Assembly: GCA_964444885.1 (NCBI GenBank)
Contig: CAYUIZ010000031.1
Location: forward strand, 1-26,934
Origin: CAYRGQ01 sp964444885
Lineage (GTDB): Bacteria; Bacteroidota; Bacteroidia; Sphingobacteriales; Sphingobacteriaceae
Length of the DNA stretch: 26,934 nt
Direction: 5' to 3'
Below are positions 1 to 6,523 of the stretch, one piece after another. The notes beneath the pieces were generated by a model. That model made no database searches. It worked only from the letters and a program-made list of their open reading frames with translations, and was not told where the DNA came from. Each line of letters begins with the position of its first letter. Positions within the stretch are counted from its first letter, which is position 1. The translations under genes were made by a program, and so were the position numbers.

Positions 1-54
1 AACGATGAACAGTCAAAGGAAAAGGGCTGCATAGCGACAATTTGAATTGCACCC

Positions 55-189
55 TGCACGACAGATTTCCCCTTCATTACAAAAATCATTTTGTCATCCT
101 GACGACAGGAAGGATCTAAAGGCGTAAAATACCCAAAATGTGAGATGCTTCATTTCATTCAGCATGACAAAAGGGAAATTTGTCGTGCA
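55..189. repeat. Nested palindromic intergenic element (REP/MITE-like)
   Basis: Two pairs of inverted arms are nested. Outer arms: 55-74 (TGCACGACAGATTTCCCCTT) pairs with 171-189, with one mismatch and one single-base gap. Inner arms: 89-102 (TTTTGTCATCCTGA) pairs with 159-172, with one mismatch, and a further short pair (111-117 with 143-149) continues inward. The motif 'GTCATCCTGA...AAGGATCT' is of a kind seen scattered between genes in Bacteroidota and other phyla. No open reading frame for a transposase is present, so it would be non-autonomous or simply a structured RNA/DNA element. That it is repeated elsewhere in this genome is inference. Confidence 0.6.
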
Positions 190-264
190 CCCGCGGAAAC
201 GCATGTGCCCCCACCCAAGGCAAACGACGCCTGTAGTCAGGATGCTAGTGCTTACTATGAAACA

Positions 265-300
265 GATTCCGGGTCAAGCCCGGCATGACGGGGGGGGGGG
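265..300. repeat. Short hairpin repeat followed by an 11-G tract
   Basis: A 5-base-pair stem (CCGGG 269-273, CCCGG 279-283) with a TCAAG loop is followed by CATGAC and then eleven consecutive G (290-300). The hairpin with its flanks resembles a widespread intergenic dispersed motif. The G run lies about 50 bases before the ispG promoter-like box and 68 bases before its start codon. Confidence 0.5.
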
Positions 301-350
301 CGAATCGAAGGTGATCCCACAAACCTCCTACGTTTGTCGCAACTAATAGC

Positions 351-358
351 TAACTTTG
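351..358 (+). promoter_or_regulatory. Candidate -7 box for ispG
   Basis: TAACTTTG matches the Bacteroidota -7 consensus TAnnTTTG in all six fixed positions. A TTTG lies at 333-336, but only 14 bases upstream of the box, closer than the usual -33 spacing. If the last G is at -7, transcription would start near 365, about four bases before the ispG ATG at 369, giving an almost leaderless message. Confidence 0.5.
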
Positions 359-368
359 TACGTATTCC

Positions 369-2381
369 ATGGAGACCAAAACAATATATTCATTACCTGG
401 CGTATACTGCAATTCCTTGACAAATTACTCCAGGTTGCTAACGCGCGAAGTCAACGTTGGCGATGTGCCGATGGGCGGGAGTAACCCCATCCGTATACAA
501 AGTATGACCACGCTGGATACCATGGATACCATGGGCTCGGTCGAGCAGACCATCCGCATGGTCGAAGCCGGCTGCGAATATGTGCGCCTGACCGCGCCGA
601 GCATCAAGGAAGCGCATAACCTGGCCGAAATAAAGAAAGAGCTACGCAGAAGGGGCTATCAAGTCCCGTTGGTAGCAGACATCCACTTCACGCCTAATGC
701 CGCCGAAGCGGCCGCGCGAATCGTGGAAAAAGTGCGTATCAACCCCGGCAACTACGCCGACAAGAAAAAATTCGACCAGCTCACCTACACGCCTGAAGCC
801 TATCAGGCCGAGCTTGACCGTATCTATAAGAAATTTGCACCACTCGTCAAGATCTGCAAGGAATATGGCACCGCCATGCGCATCGGCACAAACCACGGCT
901 CACTCTCCGACCGCATCATGAGCCACTATGGTGACACGCCCAAAGGGATGGTCGAGTCTGCGCTGGAATTTATCCGCATCTGCGAAGACTTGAACTATTA
1001 CGACTTGGTCATCTCGATGAAGTCGAGCAATCCGCGGGTAATGGTAGCTGCCTATCGGCTGTTGGTGGAGAAGATGGCCACCGAGGGCATGAACTATCCC
1101 CTGCACCTCGGGGTGACCGAAGCCGGCGACGGCGAGGATGGCCGCATCAAATCCGCGGTAGGCATTGGCACACTCCTCGAGGACGGCATCGGCGATACGG
1201 TACGCGTTTCGCTCACCGAGGAACCCGAATTCGAAGCGCCCGTGGCTATTGCGCTTATCAGCCGTTACCAACAACGCGCCGAAGCTTCCCGCAAGCAAGA
1301 ACGACCACCCCTACCCGAGCCAGCAAACAGGCCTGCGCCGTACGAATCCGCGGAGGTCAACGCGTTTATAGGCGGTTCGTTAGTGCCGCGCGTCGTTGTG
1401 GACATTTCTAACCGCAACCTGAAAGACCCCGCCATCTTGTCGGACGTTGGCTACCGATACGACGCCCTGCTAGACAAATACCATATCAGCGACCAGTCCG
1501 TTGATTTTGTTTACCTGGCCAACCAGTTGCCCTCGTTCCAAATGCCTGGAAATATCAAGCAGCTCTACGATTACCCGATCTGGCTGAAGCTGACCAACCG
1601 GATGAATGCACATCCGGTGTTTTCCTTGGCTGAATTTGTGCACGCCGAAGAGAAAGACCCCGCGATGAATCTGGTCCGGATTGCCAACAAGGATTTGGAC
1701 TCGGAACCCTTCGGACAATTGCCGCTGGACAAGACGGTGGTCTTTGTACTCCAAACAGACGAAATACACGGGATGGCTGACCAACGGGCGTTCTTTATCG
1801 CTTGCAATGAAATTGTCCTGGACAATCCGGTCATCCTGTCACAGCATTATCCCGCCACCGAATTCTCGGGGCCGATGGGCGACCTAATGGACCCCGAAGA
1901 GCCGGTATCGAAACTACAACTGCATGCTGCCACGGACTTGGGTGGTCTGCTGATTGAAGGGATGGGCAACGGAATCTGGATAGACGCGCCGTCCATCGCA
2001 ACGGATAGGCTGGTGCAGGCTTCGTTTGGCATTTTGCAGGCGACGCGCTCCCGGATATCCAAGACCGAATATATCTCCTGCCCCAGCTGCGGTCGCACGC
2101 TGTTCGATTTACAGGAAACCACCCAGATGATCCGCAGCCGGACAAATCACCTCAAGGGATTGAAGATCGGCATCATGGGGTGTATCGTCAACGGGCCGGG
2201 CGAAATGGCGGATGCCGATTACGGCTATGTGGGCTCCGGGCCTGGTAAAATCACCCTATATCGGGGCAAAGAGGTCGTCAAGCGAAACGTAAACACCGCC
2301 AACGCGCTGGATGAACTGATCGAAATCATCCGCGAAGACGGCTTGTGGACGGAACCTGACGGCGGCCAAACTGCCGGTTAG
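369..2381 (+). CDS. ispG: 4-hydroxy-3-methylbut-2-en-1-yl diphosphate synthase, long form (IspG/GcpE)
   Basis: IspG makes HMBDP from 2-C-methyl-erythritol cyclodiphosphate in the MEP isoprenoid pathway, using a [4Fe-4S] cluster in the cytosol. The protein has 670 residues, the long form typical of Bacteroidota, Chlamydiae and plants. The N-terminal TIM barrel begins near residue 25 (VNVGDVPMGG, then RIQSMTT) and contains the stretches VADIHF and MRIGTNHGSLSDR. A large inserted domain fills roughly residues 300-550. The C-terminal cluster domain carries the expected ligands: C571 and C574 (CPSCGRT), then C605 with E612 (CIVNGPGE). The ATG at 369 is the only ATG upstream of the conserved part; a TTG at 417 is an alternative. 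The gene stands alone between a repeat-rich spacer and a decayed gene fragment. Identification is secure; the exact start is slightly uncertain. Confidence 0.97.
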   Translation: METKTIYSLPGVYCNSLTNYSRLLTREVNVGDVPMGGSNPIRIQSMTTLDTMDTMGSVEQTIRMVEAGCEYVRLTAPSIKEAHNLAEIKKELRRRGYQVPLVADIHFTPNAAEAAARIVEKVRINPGNYADKKKFDQLTYTPEAYQAELDRIYKKFAPLVKICKEYGTAMRIGTNHGSLSDRIMSHYGDTPKGMVESALEFIRICEDLNYYDLVISMKSSNPRVMVAAYRLLVEKMATEGMNYPLHLGVTEAGDGEDGRIKSAVGIGTLLEDGIGDTVRVSLTEEPEFEAPVAIALISRYQQRAEASRKQERPPLPEPANRPAPYESAEVNAFIGGSLVPRVVVDISNRNLKDPAILSDVGYRYDALLDKYHISDQSVDFVYLANQLPSFQMPGNIKQLYDYPIWLKLTNRMNAHPVFSLAEFVHAEEKDPAMNLVRIANKDLDSEPFGQLPLDKTVVFVLQTDEIHGMADQRAFFIACNEIVLDNPVILSQHYPATEFSGPMGDLMDPEEPVSKLQLHAATDLGGLLIEGMGNGIWIDAPSIATDRLVQASFGILQATRSRISKTEYISCPSCGRTLFDLQETTQMIRSRTNHLKGLKIGIMGCIVNGPGEMADADYGYVGSGPGKITLYRGKEVVKRNVNTANALDELIEIIREDGLWTEPDGGQTAG

Positions 2382-2398
2382 GATGCCTCCGCGGGGTT

Positions 2399-2524
2399 AG
2401 GGCCTACGCGCACTATTCAAACCCTGAATTTACCCATGCTTTTTTCGGCAAAATGACACGAGACGAAATCGGCATACTGGTCTACAAGCATACGGACCAT
2501 CACCTGCGGCAGTTTGGCGCATAG
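2399..2524 (+). pseudogene. Decayed C-terminal fragment of a DUF1569 (DinB-like) protein
   Basis: Between ispG and the next gene, one plus-strand frame reads AYAHYSNPEFTHAFFGKMTR, then DEIGILVYKHTDHHLRQFGA and a TAG stop at 2522-2524. This matches what I know of the conserved C-terminus of DUF1569 proteins (DinB/YfiT-like superfamily), in which a 'HxFFGKMTxE' stretch is followed by 'KHxDHHLRQFG'; the closely set histidines are the likely metal ligands of that fold. Only about 40 of an expected roughly 150 residues remain. There is no start codon in a sensible place, and upstream the frame runs straight into ispG, whose stop is at 2381. It therefore looks like the tail of a gene whose front was deleted. 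The family call comes from memory of the motif, not from a search. Confidence 0.7.
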
Positions 2525-2577
2525 GAATGCCCGCACCCGAAGTCGCCGGATTCTTAGGGATGAAAATAAAACAGGGA

Positions 2578-3036
2578 TTACAAAACGGATATCCGCTTCA
2601 CTACGGTTTCGGTGCCGGCTGCCACACGGATGAAATAATAACCCTTAGACAACTTATTGTGCGTCTCGAATACGTGGCTTTGGTTGCCTGCATCCAATTG
2701 TTGGTTAAGCAAGGTCATCACCTCATTGCCTAGCGCATCCATCACCTTGATCGATACTTCCGATGCCTTATCGAGGCGAAACGACAGGTTAATCTGGTCG
2801 GCAACCGGATTCGGGAATATCTTGACGTTGCTAATCAGCTTTTCTTGCACACGGGATGCGCGCGAAGGAAAGAATTGTCTGAACGGCGAGAAGATCGAAC
2901 GCGCACCGCGGGGGTTCTCTTGCACCGGTGTCACGACCGAAGAAGACACGCTGCGCGCATACACGTCGCTTCCATGGGTCGAGACCAAGGTAAGGACGAA
3001 TATAGCTAGTAAAGCATGTAGTAAAACCTTCTTCAT
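2578..3036 (-). CDS. Small secreted protein with C-terminal T9SS type A sorting domain
   Basis: 152 residues. A signal peptide covers about residues 1-28 (MKKVLLHALLAIFVLTLV, then a small-residue cleavage region). A basic, low-complexity linker follows (about 29-68). The rest, about 70-152, is a type IX secretion sorting domain: FPNP at 74-77, the LxLDKASEVSIKVMDALGNEV core, LSKGYYFIRV at 129-138 and the terminal KRISVL. In this family the C-terminal domain directs passage through the T9SS and is then usually cleaved, often with attachment to the surface. Here hardly any cargo exists apart from the linker. The gene stands alone, with a TAnnTTTG box about 84 bases upstream of the ATG. Its function is unknown; it could be a regulator, a structural surface peptide or a shortened remnant of a larger secreted protein. 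Confidence 0.85.
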   Translation of the reverse strand: MKKVLLHALLAIFVLTLVSTHGSDVYARSVSSSVVTPVQENPRGARSIFSPFRQFFPSRASRVQEKLISNVKIFPNPVADQINLSFRLDKASEVSIKVMDALGNEVMTLLNQQLDAGNQSHVFETHNKLSKGYYFIRVAAGTETVVKRISVL

Positions 3037-3119
3037 TCGTTGTTTATTGACTTAGGCGGCTAACAGTAAAAGCTCCCGCTTGTTGTATGCGGATTGGATA
3101 TAGGTAGCATCTTCTTAAA

Positions 3120-3127
3120 CAAAGATA
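3120..3127 (-). promoter_or_regulatory. Candidate -7 box for the T9SS mini-protein gene
   Basis: On the minus strand this reads TATCTTTG, a full match to TAnnTTTG. No well-spaced TTG box is visible upstream of it. The transcript would begin near 3113, with a leader of about 77 bases. Confidence 0.4.
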
Positions 3128-3283
3128 GGGCATACCCCAAACAATTCCTACATACACCCCTAAAAAAAATGAATATTTTAACAATTTTTAACAGGATTAT
3201 GCGTTACAGCCATGTCGCCTGCAGTAAATCCACGCTAGCCGCCATGCTATTGTTACACGAAAACACCCTTCAAAACACTCGTT

Positions 3284-3300
3284 TTCCCACGTTATGGGAA
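3284..3300 (-). terminator. Weak hairpin after the ACP-phosphodiesterase-like gene
   Basis: TTCCCA (3284-3289) and TGGGAA (3295-3300) form a 6-base-pair stem with a 5-base loop, starting 11 bases past the stop codon of the minus-strand gene. The sequence after it on the minus strand is only moderately T-rich, so termination here is a guess. Confidence 0.3.
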
Positions 3301-3311
3301 TTAAAACGCAA

Positions 3312-3992
3312 CTAGACGAGCGGTAGCTGCGGCTGGATTTCACCAAAAACTTCCGTGTACACCGGCGATAAAATACCGGCGTATTCTTCCAAGGCCCCGC
3401 TAACGGCCTTCTCCTGTGCGGCGTCAAGACGCACGGGCCACACTCTGCGGCAAATTTGCCCCAGCGCAAAAGCGATCTGGTCGAACTGCCGGTAACTGCC
3501 CACATACTGGGAGCGCAAGAAGCTATTAAAGAAACGGAAAAACAACCCTGTATCCTCCACGCCACAGCGCGCGAGGAATTTAGCAAGGGCGTCTTTATCA
3601 GCGGTGGCGAGCAATTCGTAGAACACGCGCTCGTGTACGCGGCCGTCGACCAGAAGAAGATGATCAAGCAGGAGCTCCAGCGCGATGTGCGAAAAAAAAG
3701 ACGGCCGTATCGGGGTATTGACAACGATGGGCGCCAGTCTCTCCTTCAGCCCATGCGCGTGCTGGTAGAAAAAATCGGTGGTATGGAAAATCCGGTCAGT
3801 TTCGATATGGCGTTGCCATCCGGTATAGATGCTGAGAATTTTTGGATGGTCCGTGAAGCGTTCCGGGTATTTTCGGGGATGTATCTGCGCGCCCCGGCGG
3901 GCGTGTTTAAGCAGATCGGGCAACACACTCCCGACCACTAATTCAGGATTGCGGCTAAACCGCTCGAAATAAAAATGCGAAAGAAAATTCAT
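3312..3992 (-). CDS. Acyl carrier protein phosphodiesterase-like protein (ACP_PD family)
   Basis: 226 residues from the chosen start. The N-terminus MNFLSHFYFERF and the following VVGSVLPDLL resemble the MNFLAHxxLS...GNxxxD pattern of AcpH-type phosphodiesterases, HD-like metal enzymes reported to remove the 4'-phosphopantetheine arm from acyl carrier protein. Histidines and acidic residues spaced as H..HIETDRIFH and further on ALELLLDHLL fit a metal centre. Bacteroidota carry a divergent branch usually annotated as hypothetical, so the activity is not assured. An in-frame ATG exists 24 bases upstream (4016), but the start at 3992 is preferred: it begins the family-typical MNFL and lies four bases after the purine-rich run AGGAGGAGG. 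The gene is divergent from tyrS. Confidence 0.7.
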   Translation of the reverse strand: MNFLSHFYFERFSRNPELVVGSVLPDLLKHARRGAQIHPRKYPERFTDHPKILSIYTGWQRHIETDRIFHTTDFFYQHAHGLKERLAPIVVNTPIRPSFFSHIALELLLDHLLLVDGRVHERVFYELLATADKDALAKFLARCGVEDTGLFFRFFNSFLRSQYVGSYRQFDQIAFALGQICRRVWPVRLDAAQEKAVSGALEEYAGILSPVYTEVFGEIQPQLPLV

Positions 3993-3995
3993 ACG

Positions 3996-4004
3996 CCTCC
4001 TCCT
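3996..4004 (-). promoter_or_regulatory. Strong Shine-Dalgarno that fixes the start at 3992
   Basis: On the minus strand AGGAGGAGG ends at 3996, four bases before the ATG at 3992-3990. Such a perfect site is notable because Bacteroidota genes usually lack one. It lies inside the reading frame that would be used by the upstream ATG at 4016, which argues for the downstream start. Confidence 0.6.
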
Positions 4005-4081
4005 GTTAAAAAACAACCCACCCCGCTACGCTTTTTTGTGCCAATATAATGCAATTCATCAATATTCCGGCCATAATCCCC

Positions 4082-4089
4082 TATATTTG
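4082..4089 (+). promoter_or_regulatory. Candidate -7 box for tyrS
   Basis: TATATTTG matches TAnnTTTG completely and sits 39 bases before the tyrS ATG at 4129. No clear TTG is found at the normal -33 distance. The expected transcript would start near 4096 with a leader of about 33 bases. Confidence 0.5.
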
Positions 4090-4128
4090 CCGTCATTTTA
4101 TTGGTCGAACTACAATGTTTTAGGAGAT

Positions 4129-5412
4129 ATGAACTTTATCGAGGAACTACGTTGGCGAGGGATGTTGCAGGATATAATCCCTGGCACCGAAGAGTTTTTA
4201 GCGACAGGCCCTGCAGCGGGATATATCGGGTTTGACCCGACCGCAGATTCCCTGCACGTCGGGCACTTGACCCAAATCATGACATTGATCCACTTCCAGC
4301 GCGCGGGCCACAAGCCAGTAGCATTGGTCGGTGGCGCTACGGGAATGATCGGCGACCCGTCCTTCAAATCCGCGGAGCGCAATTTGCTGGACGAGGATAC
4401 CCTGCGGCACAATGTTAGGGGCCTCGAAAAACAGCTGGCCCGCTTTCTCGATTTTGGCAAGGGCGAAAACGCTGCTATGATGGTCAATAACTACGACTGG
4501 TTTAAAGACATCAAATTCCTCGATTTCATCCGCGATGTCGGCAAGCTGATCACGGTCAATTACATGATGGCCAAGGATTCAGTCAAGAAAAGACTGGAAG
4601 GCGAAAACGGCTTGTCGTTTACGGAGTTTTCCTACCAACTGATCCAGGGTTACGACTTCTACCATTTGTGGAAAAACCACGACTGCCGCCTGCAGATGGG
4701 TGGTTCCGACCAGTGGGGCAACATTGTCACCGGCACGGAATTTATTCGTCGTCGCGACGGCGGGTCGGCCTTCGGTGCGACCACCCAATTGATTAAGAAA
4801 GCCGATGGCACCAAATTCGGCAAGACGGAAAGCGGTGCGGTATGGCTCGATGCCGACAAGACCTCGCCTTACAAGTATTACCAGTTTTGGCTGAATGCAT
4901 CGGATGATGACGCCAAAACCTGGATCAAGATATTCACGCTTAAAAGCAAAGAAGAAATCGATAGCCTGATTGCCGAGCACGATGCCGCGCCGCACCTGCG
5001 CACCGTGCAAAAAGCATTGGCCAAGGACATTACCATCCGTACCCACTCCGAAGCCGACTACGAGACTGCCGTCAGCACCTCGGAATTCCTGTTTGGCAAT
5101 GGGCCGGTGGACTTCCTCAATCAGCTGCCGCACGAAGGCGTGCTCGACATTTTTGACGGCGTGCCGCAGTTCAACGTTTCGAAAGCGGATCTGGAAAATG
5201 GCATAGACGTGCTTGAACTGCTCGCGGTAGCCTCGTCCGTATTCCCGTCGAAGGGCGAAGCACGCAAGATGATCCAAGGCGGCGGCGTAGCGATTAATCG
5301 CGAAAAAGTCGTGGATCCAGCACGCACGGTGTCTGCCAGCCAGCTGGTCAACGGCAAGTACCTCGTTGTGCAGCGTGGCAAGAAGAATTATTTCCTGCTG
5401 ATCGCAAACTAA
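4129..5412 (+). CDS. tyrS: Tyrosyl-tRNA synthetase
   Basis: Charges tRNA-Tyr with tyrosine in the cytosol. The protein has 427 residues, normal for the bacterial TyrS family. Class I signatures are present: the HIGH-type motif HVGH at residues 43-46 inside GFDPTADSLHVGHL, and the KMSKS-type loop KFGKT at 229-233. The tyrosine-pocket stretch YQLIQGYDF and the GGSDQWGNI segment are intact. The C-terminal S4-like RNA-binding domain runs from about residue 360 (SKGEARKMIQGGGVAIN) to the end. The frame is open back to 4036, but MNFIEELRWRGML is the usual N-terminus and follows a purine-rich TAGGAG. A TAnnTTTG box lies at 4082-4089, which excludes the upstream ATG at 4036 for that promoter. A strong hairpin terminator follows 24 bases past the stop. 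Confidence 0.98.
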   Translation: MNFIEELRWRGMLQDIIPGTEEFLATGPAAGYIGFDPTADSLHVGHLTQIMTLIHFQRAGHKPVALVGGATGMIGDPSFKSAERNLLDEDTLRHNVRGLEKQLARFLDFGKGENAAMMVNNYDWFKDIKFLDFIRDVGKLITVNYMMAKDSVKKRLEGENGLSFTEFSYQLIQGYDFYHLWKNHDCRLQMGGSDQWGNIVTGTEFIRRRDGGSAFGATTQLIKKADGTKFGKTESGAVWLDADKTSPYKYYQFWLNASDDDAKTWIKIFTLKSKEEIDSLIAEHDAAPHLRTVQKALAKDITIRTHSEADYETAVSTSEFLFGNGPVDFLNQLPHEGVLDIFDGVPQFNVSKADLENGIDVLELLAVASSVFPSKGEARKMIQGGGVAINREKVVDPARTVSASQLVNGKYLVVQRGKKNYFLLIAN

Positions 5413-5436
5413 GGGCGAGGCTCATTGCAAAAAAGG

Positions 5437-5475
5437 ACGGGGCGTGATGATTGCATCGCGCCCCGTTTCTCTTTT
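5437..5475. terminator. Strong, probably bidirectional terminator between tyrS and the DUF4397 gene
   Basis: A 13-base-pair stem (5437-5449 with 5454-5466, one T-G pair) closes a 4-base ATTG loop. On the plus strand it is followed by TTCTCTTTT; on the minus strand the preceding run of A (5429-5434) would supply the U-tract. It lies between convergent genes and can serve both. Confidence 0.85.
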
Positions 5476-5563
5476 CCGGCCGTTGGCAATCCGGCCCACG
5501 GAAATCGCTGCTACCTGCCTCCTTATAAAAAAGCGATTTCGCGGCAATCCCGCCCGCTCGCCG

Positions 5564-6307
5564 TTATTCCGTCGTAGCCGGCGGGGGCGTGCTGTATTCC
5601 ATCAGTCCATGGCCGAACGCCAATGCAGGCTGGGTATCGTCCTCGTAAAGGCCTTTGGCCCAAACGGTGTAGATACCGCCATCTTCCAGCGCCAGCGTGA
5701 AGCTGTGGGCCAACTCGCCGCCTTCATGCACCGTAATGTCGAAGGTCTGCGTGGCGCCCGCATCGACGGCCACAAAGCCCGAATACTTTGTAAACTCCTT
5801 GTCGGTGGTCAGCAACGACTCCCCTCCTCGAATGCCGAAATCCAAAGCTGGCGCGTCTGGGCTGAGGTTGACGAAGCGGATTTTTGCCTGGCCCGATTCG
5901 GGTGCGCGGAGGTCGTCAGGTGTGGCCATCAAGCTGAGCTCCTCATGCCCGACCACGTAGACGGTGTATGCATCGCCGGGCGACAAGTTTATGGTGCCTT
6001 GAGCCAATGGCTGGATGCCCGCACTCGCCTCCGGATCAAACACGCGAACCAAGCGCTGGCCGGGGAACGCGTTGAAGTACCCGAGCGTGTCACCATAAGC
6101 AAAATCGGGGTTATCCGGGCTAATCCCGTTAACCAGGCGCTGGTCTAGCCCCACATCCAGCCCTTCGGAACCAGGCGAGGCATTCAGAAATGCCAGCCGA
6201 GCCACTTGAATCTCGGTGGGGTCACCTCCTTTGAGGCAGGAACTCAGCGTCAGCATGCCCGCGGCCAAGAGGAGAAAAATCGTTTTGAATTGATTTACAT
6301 GTTTCAT
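5564..6307 (-). CDS. DUF4397 domain lipoprotein
   Basis: 247 residues. The signal peptide ends in a lipobox LSSC with C24 as the lipidated cysteine, so the mature protein is membrane-anchored, probably outer membrane. Two related repeats are visible: ARLAFLNASPGSEGLDVGLD from about residue 36 and KIRFVNLSPDAPALDFGI from about 142. These are the hallmark of DUF4397, a beta-rich family of unknown function found in cell-envelope proteins of Bacteroidota and others. The tail after residue 238 is proline/threonine rich. The gene is convergent with tyrS and divergent from ftsK; nothing in the context reveals a specific job. I see no good TAnnTTTG box in front of it. Confidence 0.85.
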   Translation of the reverse strand: MKHVNQFKTIFLLLAAGMLTLSSCLKGGDPTEIQVARLAFLNASPGSEGLDVGLDQRLVNGISPDNPDFAYGDTLGYFNAFPGQRLVRVFDPEASAGIQPLAQGTINLSPGDAYTVYVVGHEELSLMATPDDLRAPESGQAKIRFVNLSPDAPALDFGIRGGESLLTTDKEFTKYSGFVAVDAGATQTFDITVHEGGELAHSFTLALEDGGIYTVWAKGLYEDDTQPALAFGHGLMEYSTPPPATTE

Positions 6308-6468
6308 TGTTCTGATTTTTTATCAACATTTAATCTCGCCACCGAAACCCCAGCCCGACGGGGCGAAACCACCGGGGAGCAGGTACGATGCGAGCCTTCT
6401 TCATAGAGGTGAAACGTATTGCCGCGCCAAAACGCTACAGTTGCTCGCTAAAAAGGGTCCGGAAATAT

Positions 6469-6502
6469 TTTGGGGCCATTCATGCAAAATTGCGTAAGTT
6501 TG
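6469..6502 (+). promoter_or_regulatory. Promoter for ftsK-lolA
   Basis: TAAGTTTG at 6495-6502 matches the -7 consensus, and TTTG at 6469-6472 lies 22 bases upstream of it, an acceptable -33 position. Transcription would begin near 6509, before the ATG at 6524 but after the ATGs at 6470 and 6482. This supports the later start. Confidence 0.65.
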
Positions 6503-6523
6503 TCTCGAACAATACGCACAGTA

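Larger units (their letters stand above)
1..368. other. Gene-free spacer upstream of ispG
   Basis: No convincing coding sequence is visible here. A 68-codon open frame on the plus strand (140-346) runs through repeat sequence and a poly-G tract and looks accidental. The spacer contains a nested palindromic element (55-189), a short hairpin of the widespread 'CCGGG-loop-CCCGG' kind (269-283), an 11-base G run (290-300) and a promoter-like box just before ispG (351-358). The first 54 bases show nothing I recognise; the gene to the left lies outside the window. Confidence 0.7.
3056..3311. other. Spacer between two minus-strand genes
   Basis: About 275 bases separate the T9SS mini-protein gene from the ACP-phosphodiesterase-like gene. 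The spacer is AT-rich near 3165-3195. I see the -7 box at 3120-3127 and a small hairpin at 3284-3300, and otherwise nothing coding. A 73-codon plus-strand frame across it (3094-3315) lacks any recognisable feature. Confidence 0.5.

Noticed and set aside
140..346. 68-codon frame upstream of ispG
   Set aside because: Runs through palindromic repeat arms and the poly-G tract, and its composition does not resemble a protein.
5444..6148. 234-codon plus-strand frame opposite the DUF4397 lipoprotein gene
   Set aside because: The minus-strand gene has a signal peptide, lipobox and repeats, while this frame begins inside the terminator hairpin and has none of these.
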